Positions 32,736 through 44,232 of a stretch of 64,000 nt of DNA are shown here, piece by piece (the stretch's first letter is position 1; each line of letters starts with the position of its first letter). The notes under the pieces were generated by a model, which was not told the DNA's origin, ran no database searches, and worked only from the letters and a program-made list of their open reading frames with translations. Origin of the DNA: Voacanga thouarsii (lineage: Eukaryota; Streptophyta; Magnoliopsida; Gentianales; Apocynaceae); contig JANUWF010002285.1 in the NCBI GenBank assembly GCA_026120185.1, forward strand, positions 1,860,001 to 1,924,000. The letters are read 5' to 3'. The translations under genes were made by a program, and so were the position numbers.

Positions 32736-34888
32736 TGTAACACCCCACTACCTAGGCCCAACAGGGCTGGGGATGTCGGCTCGTCTAAATGATAAGGGGT
32801 CTTTATAACTAGGTCACACAAACGGAAATAAAACAATACTTTAAAATTAAAACTTATTACAACCCAAAAATTCAAGCACAAATCCAAAATAAATTGTTCA
32901 CTATCATCTCTCAATGCAACATATAAAATAAATAACAAGAGTCTTCAAGCAGGTAACAAACTCATCTCCACAGCAGGATTGGCCTGAAAACATGGCATAA
33001 AAGGTGATGAGATAAAAACCTTAATAAGTCCATGTGTGCTTTGAGTGTTCAGGAAAATAGTTCATGCGTGCGAGTTGTAAAATTTCATAAGAGAAAATGC
33101 TGGCAAGCAATTAATAAGGTGAAAATAAAGAGTGGCGTTTTCCTCTTTTCAAACCATACAAGTGCACAATAAATTCAACCACTCAAATGGGCAGCCATGG
33201 GTTACCACACATTAGGCCCTATGTTCATATAACGGTCAGAATGCCATACTTTATGCAGACTGACAAAAGGTAGGTGTACAACCTACCGGGTAAGATACTC
33301 CTCCTTCTATACACCCAAATAAAACTGGTTGTCCACTCCGATAACATACAGTCTATATGACTAAAACTTGCTAGCTCAGACTGGCATGACTAAGTAGTAT
33401 TGTCACTTCTCTAAGTTGAGTTCATCTTCTGGAGGTGGCCTCTTACCAGAAGACTCACTCTTGCTCTTCAAAACTAGTACTATTAGCCTACCCTTATTGA
33501 GTACTCCACGTTGATTGTCCCACTTGGGAGAAAACTGATAAAACATTGCTTTATTTAGAAATAGCAATTAAGAGTTTCAAAAGTTTGTGTCCAAATTGGT
33601 TTTTGAAATAGTTTGGTGTTTAAGCAAAACTGCTAGTTGATTTTCAAATAATTTGTTTGACTGAAATAATAAAGGAAACAGTCCTTAATTTCCTTTACAA
33701 AATGAGAGTTCACACACTTCACGTTTGGCTTGCCATAGTAACCTTTTTACAGCAAATAAGTTTTATGCAGGAGCTTACTTAATCCTTTGCTCAAGCTAAA
33801 TCAAAGATCTTCCAAAACTGATCTAACCCCGCCTGGGGTAAACACAAGCCATAATTAAACTCAAGCCAATTTCGCTTTCATAAATAATCCTAGTTCAACT
33901 TATTACGATCATAACCCTAATGTCCTAAGCTTAAAGGCTAGATGATAAAGGTTTTATAAAAAAATAAGTTTAGCTTGATAATAAAATAACTAGGAGTTGT
34001 AAAATAATTACTAAGAGGTTATATGTTCAATTATAAATCTTTGTTATTAATAAATAAACTAGGGTTTATTTGATGAAGGGTCTTAAGCCTTAAAAATAAT
34101 AAATTATTACTAATCTCTCAATTAATAATTAGTAGATAGAAAATAATTAGTAAATAAAATTAATAGTGAATTTTATTAATTTTTGATTATAAGGTGATAA
34201 ATAAATTTTAATAGTATTGATGAATATATGACTTATAAGATTAATATTTTACCTATTATGATTATTTATATAAAATACTTTATTTAATATTATTATAATA
34301 AATATTTATATATATTATTTTTAATAGAATATATCATTCATTTGGCTAAAATATCACTCTTTCAATTAACAATCCAATTCCAAAGCTTTCTAGGGTTTTT
34401 GATATTATTGGAAGAAACTATAGTAGTAATTCTTTTATTAAGGTAATAAAATTAGCTAACTTAAATAGTTTAGGATCAACAAGGTCATGATCATAATTTT
34501 CTTATGGCTAACAAGAATCATAAACTCTAACACCAATCAACAAGCCATTCAATTCATGAATAAAGGCTTAAATCCATATTTGCCATCACATGATCCAATC
34601 TTCACTAAGCATAATCATATTCATAACTTCAACAAGAATACAAGAACATAAAACCCTATTCACCAAAGGTGACATAATATTTATCATGCTTAATCATTCA
34701 TAATACTCACGACATGAAGAGTATGCAACAAGTACAAAATATCATAAAACTCAATCATGACAAAACATCCACATGATTGATGATGACTACCTTGATGAAG
34801 ATTCAAGAGAATCCACATGCTTAGGAGGCTTGAATTGTCCAAGGGAGAAAAAGAAAAAATGGCCATGGTTGAAACAACCATTTCGGCC

Positions 34889-34893
<5 letters not shown>

Positions 34894-34939
<46 letters not shown>
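34894..34939. repeat. (GA)n microsatellite in G1
   Basis: A 46-bp AG dinucleotide run following a CGGCCAAGG context; G2 has a 33-bp run in the same context (46578-46610). Confidence 0.95.
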
Positions 34940-34940
<1 letters not shown>

Positions 34941-36527
34941 ACTAGTATATTATGTTTAAAGATTAAAGGAAAGAAGATGATCAAAATCGTTCTTGGTTAC
35001 CTTGAGAGAGTTCTTGAATCTTCAAGAAAAATTCTTGTTTTTGATCTGATAGCAGAATTTTGTTTTCAAAATTTGATGTTATAAAATACAGAAATGGACT
35101 CTAGAGGGTGAGTAGACATGATCTGGAGTTTTTGGAAGAGATTGGAGGTGCTTAGAGTGGTTTTAGGCTTGGAGAATAGTGGTGTGTGTTCTTGGTGTTC
35201 TTGGAGAAATGGAGAGAATGGAGAGAATGGGGAGAAAGCTGGACGAAATTTGCTGAAGGGGGTTGGCCGAATGGTTAGAGGAATTCTTTTGATTGAATTT
35301 TCAGATTAGGGAGAAGAGGGAAAGCTAGATGTTTGAAATTCAAAAGAAGTAATTTAGAGAGTGAATTAAGGTAGAAGATATAGTAAGAGTGGTTTAGTTG
35401 ATGGAGGTTCTTGGGAGCTTCAATGGCCGACTGGTTTGCTAAGGTTTTGTTGAGATGAATGAGGTTTGAAGGGGTCATAGGGTGGCCAAAATTCTGAGTG
35501 TTATGGTGGAAGAAATTTCTGGTTGGTTGAAGCTAAATCTATGGAAGTTTCCACGGAGCAATTTGCTAAAATTTTGAATTCCAATTGAAAGCTTAATTGT
35601 AGTGGTTGAATGAGTGATTTAAGGAGTGGCTATGGTGTTCATTCGTGTAGATCAATGGAGGAGGGTGATGAAGTTCAATTCATGGCTGACTAAGGTTATT
35701 TTCACAGAAAGTTGAAGTGATTTTCAGACAAGGTTAAAGAGGGGGCAAGGCTGAAATTTCTGGTTGTTCATTCAAGAGGTTTTGCTGGAATTTTTGTGCA
35801 GTTTTTTCTGCAATGTTCCAGCCGACTTGCAGTGAGTTTGAAGAGGTATTGGAGGGTCCTTTAAGGCTGGTTTCCATCCATCTTTATGGAGGAAAGATAG
35901 AGTTAAATTACTGGTTTGAAAGGTAGAAGAAACAGTTTGGTTTTTGGCCACCATGCTGGGAAACTGTTCAGGAATTTTTCCTGGTTTGCACAGCTTTATG
36001 CAATCCGAATTTTGGCCAAGGATTTCAATCTTCATGTTGAGCAAATTGGTCATTTTTCTGGTAGCATTCGAGTGAGAAAAATGGCTGAAATTTTCAGAAG
36101 CTGGAAAATTTCTAGATTGCTACATGAAGAAGACGAATACTTATAGAGTGGAGTTTGAAGGTTCAACTATGGAGATTAATTCTCTTGGAAACCTTCCTTA
36201 ACTCCTTCCCTATTTTCAGTCAACATTCCATCCTCAAAGAGACATTTTTGAAACTCCAAGATCAAAGAACCTTGCTGGAATTTTCTGGAATCAAAATATG
36301 GCTTTGGATAATTGAACAACCTTATTTGGTGAAGAATTTAAGGTAAGTTAGGGAATAAAAATGGTATGAACCCCTTAAGGACTCTTGTAGGGCATAAGAG
36401 TAGAATTAAGACATTCCCTTCATGTCTCCCCAAGGACAACACTCCTACTTCTACCTATGGCATGCAAGGGACGAAAATATCCCACCTTATATAAAATAAA
36501 ATTTAATCATGCTAAAAATTAAATGAT

Positions 36528-36595
36528 GGGATTTGAACTCAAGACCTTAGAGATTAATTCCAAAACTCTAACCACTAAACCACAACAACTCTTCT
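36528..36595 (-). repeat. tRNA-like (SINE-head-like) segment in G1
   Basis: On the minus strand a box-A-like TGGTTTAGTGGTTAGAG (36566-36582) is followed about 30 bp later by a box-B-like AGTTCAAATCC (36529-36539). This is the layout of an internal Pol III promoter. The same segment is in G2. It has no complete acceptor stem and is not a tRNA gene. Confidence 0.5.
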
Positions 36596-36839
36596 TCTTA
36601 TTTTCTTTCCTAAATATTCTTCCTATTTAATCCTTAAGCTATCTCCTTATTCCCACTTCAAGAAAAATTACCACTTTACCCTTCCTACTCAATAAGCACA
36701 ATTAAACCTTCTAGACTATAAATTACAATTCTAAAGCACATAAAATTATTCAAAAAAATATTTATGCATGCAAGAAAATATGATATACATCCTGACCCCC
36801 TTACTCTAGGGTTGGTTTTAGTTGGGGTTTCACACAGGT

Positions 36840-37670
36840 ATTACCTACAAATGATGCTAGAATGGTGATTAAGTCTTTGAAAAAGCTATTTACTTGCTTT
36901 GGTGTGCCTAGAGTGATAATAAGTGATAGATGGACCCGTTTTTACAATAATAAATTGGAAAGAGTGCCAAATAGGCTAGGTGTGACTCAGAAGCTAGCTA
37001 CTCCCTATCAACCCCAAACTAGTGGCAAAGTTAAAGTAGTCAATAGAGACCTGAAAAGAATATTGGAAAAAGTGGTAAACTATACTAGGAAAGATTAGAG
37101 TGTGAAATTGGATAATGTTCTTTTGACTTACTGGACAACATATAAGACACCTATAGGAACCACTCCATATAGGTTGATTTATGAAAAATCATGTCATTTA
37201 CCTATAGAAGTAGACCATAAAGCCTTTTGGGTATCTTGTTGATAAATTTTGATGACTCTGCAGGAACTAAGAGACTTCATCAAGTGAATGAGCTAGATGA
37301 ATGAAGGAATATGGCTTATGAAAAATCAAAAATCTACAAGGAGAAAATAAAGAAGTGACATGACAAGTACATCATACAAAGTCACAAATTCAAGGAGGGT
37401 GACCACAATGCTTTTGTTCAACTCAAGACTAAGGCTCTTTCAAGGAAAGCTGAGATCGAGGTGGTTCGGACCATTTTTGGTGACCATGGTTTCCCCCTTT
37501 GGAGCAGTGGAGCTATCTCATCTAGAAAAAGGAATCTTCAAACTGAATGGGAACCGGTTGAGAATCTACTATGGAGAAGACTTAGGAAGCATGTAGAAAT
37601 TGGGCTACAACTTGCACGATGTAGAAGAGCTTTGATTTGGCTTTTGGTTTTTCGGGCTCATTTATTTTAG
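36840..37670 (+). pseudogene. Integrase of B, continued
   Basis: Resumes after G1 with LPTNDARMVIKSLKK and FGVPRVIISDRWTRFYN (second Asp kept, codon 36925-36927). Then come ATPYQPQTSGKVKVVNRDLK, where the catalytic Glu position is Lys (37033-37035), and VNYTRKD, a stop, TTYKTPIGTTPYRLIYEKSC and HLPIEVDHKAFW. After further stops and shifts the C-terminal part at 37395-37596 reads [54 protein letters not shown]. This wording is characteristic of Athila/Tat integrases. Two of three catalytic residues are lost, so it is inactive. Confidence 0.85.
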
Positions 37671-38865
37671 GTTTTCCTTTCCTTTCTTATTTTTGGATTC
37701 CGTTTTGTATATATTTGGTTTAGATTTCTATTTTGGTTATGTTATATTATTATTACTTATGTTTAACATTTACTATATTTTACCTATTTTGGCAGTCTTC
37801 TTTTCTTCTTCTTGAATATTACACTTCTCCATAAAGCTGCGATCACTTGGGGAGTATTACTAACCTTCCTTCCCTTTTTCTTTATTTTAGTCCAACTTGG
37901 ATGTGATTATTATTATATTTATCCTAATGAGGACATTGTCTGATTTAAGTGTAGGGAAGGAGTTAGGTTCATACTCTCTTCAAGTTTATTATGCAAGGAG
38001 TTGTTGTTTATGATTTTGGGGCCATGAGTTATTGTGCATGATTTAGGCCATTTTTTGTTGATTTTAGGGAGTTATGATTTTGGGCAAATTTATTTCTCAA
38101 TTTTTAGACTTTGTTGGGCCTTGATGGTATTGTTATTTTCTCCCCTGTGGCTTCAGAATTGAATTTAACACCTATTAGATTAGTTTACTTTTAGGTAAAC
38201 TTATATATAAGGAATGAAATAGTTAGATCTTGAGAATTTAAAATAAGGTTGTTTATGCTTTAGAAAAAGTGACAGCAAGATGTTTCTTAGGAAATGAGGT
38301 AGTAGTTGTGATGAAGTATAAGCATGAAACTTTAGGTTAATCTTTGTTCTATGATTGCTCCATTTATCCTTATTCCGGGTGTGTAAATAAGGATTAAGGT
38401 AAAAGAATAAGAGAATTAAACAAGGTGGTACAAAAGCTGGAAAATCTTCATCCATATCTTTACTAGGCCTTCCTACTACCTTATCTAATTAACAAAAATA
38501 TTGAAAATTTTCTAGAGCAAAGTAACATAAAATCTGAAAAATCATTATTATACATATTTACTAGGCTTTTGCATTACCTTACTACAAGAAAATGAAACAC
38601 ATACAAATAGAAAAAGATTTGAGAGAATAAAGTGAGCTAATAAACCAATCCTTCATTCGCCTTTTTGGACATTGGTGGTTGCAAGATCATATAACTTAGA
38701 ATTAACTTATTGGGCTGAGCTTATATAAATCACTCTACTTGCTTTTTGAAACCCATAGAATCAAAATGGAACACCTTGAGTGAGCATAGACTTGTTTAAC
38801 ATAACTTCAATGGCCTTGATTATTTCATTCCTAATTTATTAGTTTACACAAAAAGGGAAAAAACA
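37671..38865 (+). mobile_element. 3' untranslated region of B, first part
   Basis: Non-coding. It carries the GAGGACATTGTC then TTTAAGTGTAGGGAAGG motif (37928-37961), which occurs reversed in E1, E2 and F. No env-like frame with signal peptide or transmembrane pattern is supported. Interrupted by K at TCTTT (38866-38870). Confidence 0.6.
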
Positions 38866-38870
38866 TCTTT

Positions 38871-40587
38871 TGTTAGTGTTATACCCTAGAGGCAATCACA
38901 TGTATTCTGTATATTATGTATTATGAAATAAAACAAGGCATTCTTTATCTTTTAGCTGGTTTTATTTAAGCTTTTGTGTAAAATAACGGTTAGATAAAGT
39001 CCCAAGTGCAACATTGTGTTAAGGAAATCATGGTAGAAATCATGATGAGAGGTTCATACTACACTGGATAGTGTTTGTACTTAAATTATCCATAGTCATA
39101 GTATTAATGAGATAGGACATTATTAATACGTTAAGATTAGTATATGTTATACTTCCTGATTTAATCAGGCAGTGGTTCTCACATCCGTAAGTATTGTGAT
39201 ACTCAAAATTAACATATGGATGCTTGTTACCTGAATGAGTACATTGGATAACCTGACTATGAGATAATTACATGAATAACTATTTAGTGCCAGTGATAGA
39301 ATCTTATCAGAGCAAATTTGCAAATATCCTTAGACTTGAGATCTTTAAGGTACATTGTTTGCAAGTGTTGGACTTTAATTCCAATCTCTGGAGTCCTGAC
39401 AAGACCACCTATAGGATGGATATTGGATACAACATGAAGCAAATATATGTAATTGAAAGGATCAATAGAGGATTCACCACTCCTAATTGTAGAGGTGAAT
39501 ATCTCACGGCCACTTGTAGGAATCACTACTCAAGAAGTCCTTAGCTAAGGCGATTGTATATTAGAAATGGTTCCGATTAATACATATAATAAGTAGTGGA
39601 TTCCGTGAACAAGTAATAAAATGGTTGGGGCAAAATTAATATATTATTCTGAAATGAGTTGGCACTAATTTTGTACTCCTAACTGAATAAGATATTGTAT
39701 GGTGAAAGGAGATTATTGCACTGTTAGTTGCTATTCAAATATTCATGTCAAGCTACTTAACTTTCTGAATTTTTAGGTGGTCATGATATTTTGCTAGATA
39801 CTACTCATTGTCTACTGAATATGGACTTAATATTTGAGAGAATTAATATATTAGAATTAATAAGTTCATTCTAAAATTATTTAGGATTATTAAGCTTAAA
39901 GATGTTTAGATTACTTCATATTTTGCTACCAATAGACCTGGAAGCCAAATAGGTCACGCATAATAGAGGATTAAGTGGTCAAGATGTTATTTGATAACAT
40001 TACACGGTTGCTTGTGATTAGAAGAAGTTTTTGTGGTCAAATTATAATTAGTTATAATTTATAGGCTATGTTGTAATTAATGATAATCATAATAATAATT
40101 GGTAATTAAGAATTCATATACACTGTGGATTCTGTTTACCTAAAAGAAATGAATGATATATATGTAATTATATAGAATCTGTGGGTATGATGATTTTGTG
40201 AATTACAGAGTGTTTTTGGAAATAAATTGAGAGCTCCCTTCGTTGTCTTCTTCTTTTGAAAATCTCAGAAAACCCTTGCCGCCAGTTTTAGTTTTTCAAG
40301 CACGAAACTCTGGTGATTCTTGAGCATCATTCTTATGTGGACTATATTGGAGGCAATCCTACACTTGGATTGCAATGCTTTGACGGAACAAAAGAGAAGA
40401 CAATCTCTTTGTTTTGGCTGGATCGTGCGTTTAAATTGAAGAAGAAATTTTTTCATTAACAGAGGCAGAAGAAAGTATTATTCTCACACGTTTTTTATTC
40501 CTATTAAACTATAATAGTGATCCTAGTTGTTTGGAATTCCTGTTTTCTTCCATTTCGTAAATATATTTTGTATGGGGAATTCCTACA
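38871..40587 (+). mobile_element. 5' LTR of K
   Basis: 1717 bp; starts TGTTAGTGTTATACCC, ends GGAATTCCTACA. Family shared with D1 and L by the CCCTAGAGGCAATCAC start and many interior blocks; the ending differs (TTCCTACA instead of CCCAACA). Confidence 0.9.
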
Positions 40588-40588
40588 G

Positions 40589-40600
40589 TGGTATCAGAGC
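40589..40600 (+). other. Primer-binding site of K
   Basis: TGGTATCAGAGC, the initiator tRNA-Met site usual in Copia elements, intact and one base after the LTR. Confidence 0.9.
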
Positions 40601-42881
40601 CCTTTTTATGCATTATTCGATTTATCGTAGTCTCTATGAAATTTGTTTTACATGGGCATGTTAACTAAAAACGTTTTAGCCCATTTAATAAAATTGTTTC
40701 AAGAATTTTTTAGTTCTTCTTATTCCTAAAAATCGTTTTATGTATAAAGCTGGATTGTAGAAATTGTTTCTATGACTATATCCTATGAAATTCATTTCAA
40801 GTTTGGGTATCTGTTATGTTCTGAAATTGTTCAAAATATAGCCTATTAATGAAAAGAAAAAAAAAATTCTTTAGGCTCTGGTTTCAACGAAATTGGCACT
40901 TGTAAAAGTTACAGGAGATGTTTTTATAACAAGAGTTATAGTGTTAATTCTTGTAAGAAAAAAAATGGTTCTTTTGGGCGTCTTCCTTTTTGAAAAAAAG
41001 ATGTTTTTTGAAGTTACTTTTCCTTCTCGTTTTATGAAACTGTGTTTTGTTCCTTTTGTTCTGTTTTTGTTTTACTAAACAGAAGATCAGTTTGAATGAA
41101 TCAAATGGAAAACAATTGGAATATCTCAGAGAATTGTTCTTTGAAACTGTTGCAAAAGTCTGGTAGAAATTTTTTCCAGAAATTATTTCTGGGGAAAACA
41201 AAGAGAAAAAATGCAAAGAAAAAAATGTTTTGTTTGGCCCAAGCCGCCGGCTCACTAGAAGCTAATCCACGGCTTGAGGCACAAACTTCTCAAGCCGCGG
41301 CTCGCCAGAATTTGTCTTCAACTCGCTGGATAGTTTCTTAGAAATCCGCAGGAGGCATGGAAGATGCCTCCCGTGGATGCAACTTCCTGTTGTTAAAAAA
41401 AAAATAAAAATTGTTTTTCTCTTTTTCCTTTTCCCGTTTTGTCTTCTAGTAAATGGCCTATGGTTTAGATTTTTTTTTTCTTTTCAAAGAGCACCCAATT
41501 TTTCCCAATGTTTCTACTTTGGGACTAACATAAATTTTTCAAAAAAAAAAAATTCTTGTTTTCAAAAAATAATATATTTTCTAAAATAATGATTTTAGAT
41601 TATATATTAATTTAATTCCTAAGATATAATTTTATCAATTAATATATTTTCTAAAATAATGATTTTAGATTATATATTTTTGTAATTCCTAAAATATGAT
41701 TTTAGAAATTAATATATTTTCTAAAATATTAATTTCAAAATTCATTCTATTTTTCCAAAACAGTGATTTTGAAATTAATTTTAGGAATTAGTATATGTTC
41801 TAACATATTGATTGTAGAATTTATTCTATCTTTCAAAAATAGTGATTTTGGAATTATTTGCTACATTTATTATTTTTTTGTGCATAAAATTAGCATGGTG
41901 GTTTGGTTTTGGACTATGTGCCCAATGAAATTATTCATGCATGTTATTGTTTTGGTTTTGAATTAAAACCGGGCATGCATGTCCTGTCTTCTCTATTCTT
42001 CTTGTATAAATTTATCTTCTCAACTAACTCCCCTTGAATATAACTCAAGATTTATTTATTACAATTTTATGTAATTAGATTATACAGTTTAGATAGAATA
42101 GAATTTACTATAAGTTAGAATTTATTATAAGTTCAGGAGAAGATGATCAAGACCAAAAGGAGGACTGTATGGTTTTCTTCCTATATCATGCATGAACACT
42201 TAGGATTCGCCAAATTAATTTCCTTCGTGGCTCAAGGAAATTAATATAGTAAAATTCATAACCAAACCATGTTATTATTTTGCAATATATGGATATGATG
42301 ATATTATGCATGGTATGTGTTGACACAAATATCACAAATCCCTTAATTATAATTAAACCTAATGTCCTCTATTAATATAGTAAGAACAAGAGTCCTTTTT
42401 CAAGATCAGGTTGTTAGGCTAACCTAAGCCTACTTGACATTGGACATGTTCAAGCTATGGATTTTAAAATTTCTGGTTAATGGGTTTAGTTTAACTAATT
42501 TCTTTATCCTGGTTGGGCTAACTCAAGCATAAAGAAATTTAAAGGCAAGATTGGTGTAGTCTAAAAACTTTAAGATTAAAACATGTTCATCACCCAATGA
42601 TCTGAAAATTACATATGATGTAATTGGTATTGGATACCTACCATTGAACTTAAGGGTGGCTTGTTGGGCAAATCCAAAGTCATTCTTGAGGAATTTAGTT
42701 ATCGGTCCACTAGAAAAGCTTCCAACGGGCTTTCCTAAACTAATAATGGAGGCTATTGGTTTGAGTAAAATAGTGAAATAATAATGCACTTAATTAAAGA
42801 CCTAATTAGTTATATTATATGTACATATACAGTTAGATAATTTTCTCTATCTTTATATTTAGGTTATCTGCATCATGTCAA
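40601..42881 (+). mobile_element. 5' leader of K
   Basis: 2.3 kb without coding similarity. It holds a GC-rich block near 41235-41330 (AGCCGCCGGCTC and related words) and an AT-rich 70-bp tandem repeat at 41571-41780. It is otherwise parallel to the L leader (51511-53234). Confidence 0.65.
41571..41780 (+). repeat. 70-bp tandem repeat in K leader
   Basis: Units begin AATATATTTTCTAAAATA at 41571, 41641 and 41711, an exact 70-bp period; the third diverges after about 20 bp. L has only shorter related sequence near 52120-52220. Confidence 0.85.
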
Positions 42882-43680
42882 CCAACTAAAACCTGCATAG
42901 CATCTTGGAAACCAATAAACAAATAGAAAAAAACTTTCTCAATAGGTATAGAAACTTGAGAATTCTTCTCAAGTAAGAAAAGTTGCTCTATGTGTTAGAG
43001 GCTCCTATTCTGCCACCACCTGCTCAAGTGCTCATACTGATGAGCATATTATCCACAAGAAGTATAAAGAGGGCAGCAACACGTCATCCTATGTGATATT
43101 AGCATTAATGACCCCTGATTGCAAAAATAGCACAAGTATATGGATGCTTACTCGATTATATTACATCTTCAAGAGCTATTTGATGCCCAAGCCAAAAAAG
43201 GTAAGCTATGAGATATTAAAACAATAGTTTCATTCGAAGATGGCTAAGGGTACTTCTGTGGCCACTCATGGGCTGAAGATGTTGAGCTTAATTGAGAAGC
43301 TTGGGTCGTTGGTTTTCTGATGGACAATGAGTTAAGTATCAACTTAATTCTACAATCTTTACCAAGTATTTTTTCACAATTGTAATTAACTACTAGATCA
43401 ACAAGATTGAGTCCACCATACCCGAGTTGATCAATCTACATAAAACTGCAGAGTCCTCCACGAAGAAGGAATCTAGTGCAGTCATGTTGGTAAAATCTTC
43501 TTCTTCTAGGAAGAAAGTTCCTAAAAAGAAGGAGAAGGCTTCTACTAAGCCCAAATGTGATTTGAAAAAGAAAGAGGCAGCCACCAATGGCCCATGCCAT
43601 TATTATGGAAAGATGTGTCATTAGAGATGCAACTGCAAAGCTTACTTAGAGACCGTCAAGAAAAAAAGTAAAAAGAGAAG
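42882..43680 (+). pseudogene. gag of K
   Basis: Heavily broken. Recognisable pieces are a NLHSILETNK-like start near 42890, KMAKGTSVATHGLKML near 43240, NKIESTIPELINLHKT near 43400-43440, then the Lys-rich segment SSRKKVPKKKEKASTKPKCD. The zinc knuckle begins at 43595 as CHYYGKMCH: the second Cys is Tyr, and a stop follows the His. The intact-order relative is L's gag at 53235. Confidence 0.75.
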
Positions 43681-44232
43681 CTTGCAGGCACTTCTATTTT
43701 TACTGTGGGTATATTTATGATTGAGATTAACACTGCCTTTAGAAATGAAATATGGGCATTAGATACCAGATATGGATCTCATTTGTGCAATAACTTGTAG
43801 GGACTAAAGGACAATAGACGTCTTTAGAAGGGCGACGTGGACCTATGTACTGCAAATAGAGCAATGGTTGCGGCACTTGCTGTAGGGACTTACAAGCTAC
43901 AGCTGCTTTTAGAATTAGTTTTAGAACTTCAAAACTATTATTATGTAGTAGTTTTATTGAAAAATATTATCTTAGTTATGTGTTAAGACTTGTATGGATT
44001 TCATTTATTTTTTAAGAATAAATGTTATTTTTTTCATTAAGTGATATTCAATATAGTTACACAACTTTGGTTAATGGTTTACATGTTCAAGACATGGATA
44101 ATCGAATCCTTAATGTAAACTTTAAGAAACCAAGGATAGATAATTCAATCCTATCTTATTTATGGCATTGTTTTTTAGGCTATATAAATGAGAATCGTGT
44201 TTCTATGTTAAACAAGCTAGGTGACTTAGGTT
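43681..44232 (+). pseudogene. Protease and pre-integrase region of K, first part
   Basis: Contains IWALDTRYGSHLCNNL: the aspartic protease triplet D-T-G is D-T-R (43762-43770). Further on come TLVNGLHVQDMDNRILNVN and SYLWHCFLGYINENRVSMLN, the GAG-pre-integrase segment (the HxxxxH/CxxC zinc region) near 44150-44215. It breaks at KLGDLG, where G2 is inserted. Confidence 0.75.

Larger units (their letters stand above)
32736..36834 (+). mobile_element. Complete giant LTR-like element G1 (4.1 kb)
   Basis: Starts TGTAACACCCC, ends GGGGTTTCACA, flanked by a perfect 5-bp duplication CAGGT (32731-32735 and 36835-36839). Removing it restores integrase reading W-E-E-T-Q-V-L-P-T-N-D-A. The outer 1.1 kb matches G0 and G3; the whole length matches G2. 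No gag, pol, PBS or repeated ends inside, so it behaves as a solo LTR of unusual length. It contains a GA microsatellite (34894-34939), an AT-rich block (33960-34360) and a tRNA-like segment (36528-36595). Open frames inside (32714-36346) have no domain. Orientation as drawn follows the TGTAAC end; transcription direction is unknown. Confidence 0.75.

Noticed and set aside
36528..36595. A functional tRNA gene
   Set aside because: Box-like motifs only; no matching acceptor stem or anticodon arm that I could pair, and box B is mutated.
32736..36834. G1 as a DNA transposon with terminal inverted repeats (TGTAACACCCC and TGTGAAACCCC)
   Set aside because: Only 8 of 11 end positions match, there is no transposase, and the 5-bp duplication with TG..CA ends fits an LTR better. 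G2's lack of a duplication keeps some doubt.
37671..38865. An env-like gene after B's integrase, as in some Athila elements
   Set aside because: No frame long enough and no signal peptide or membrane pattern that is not simply AT-rich translation.
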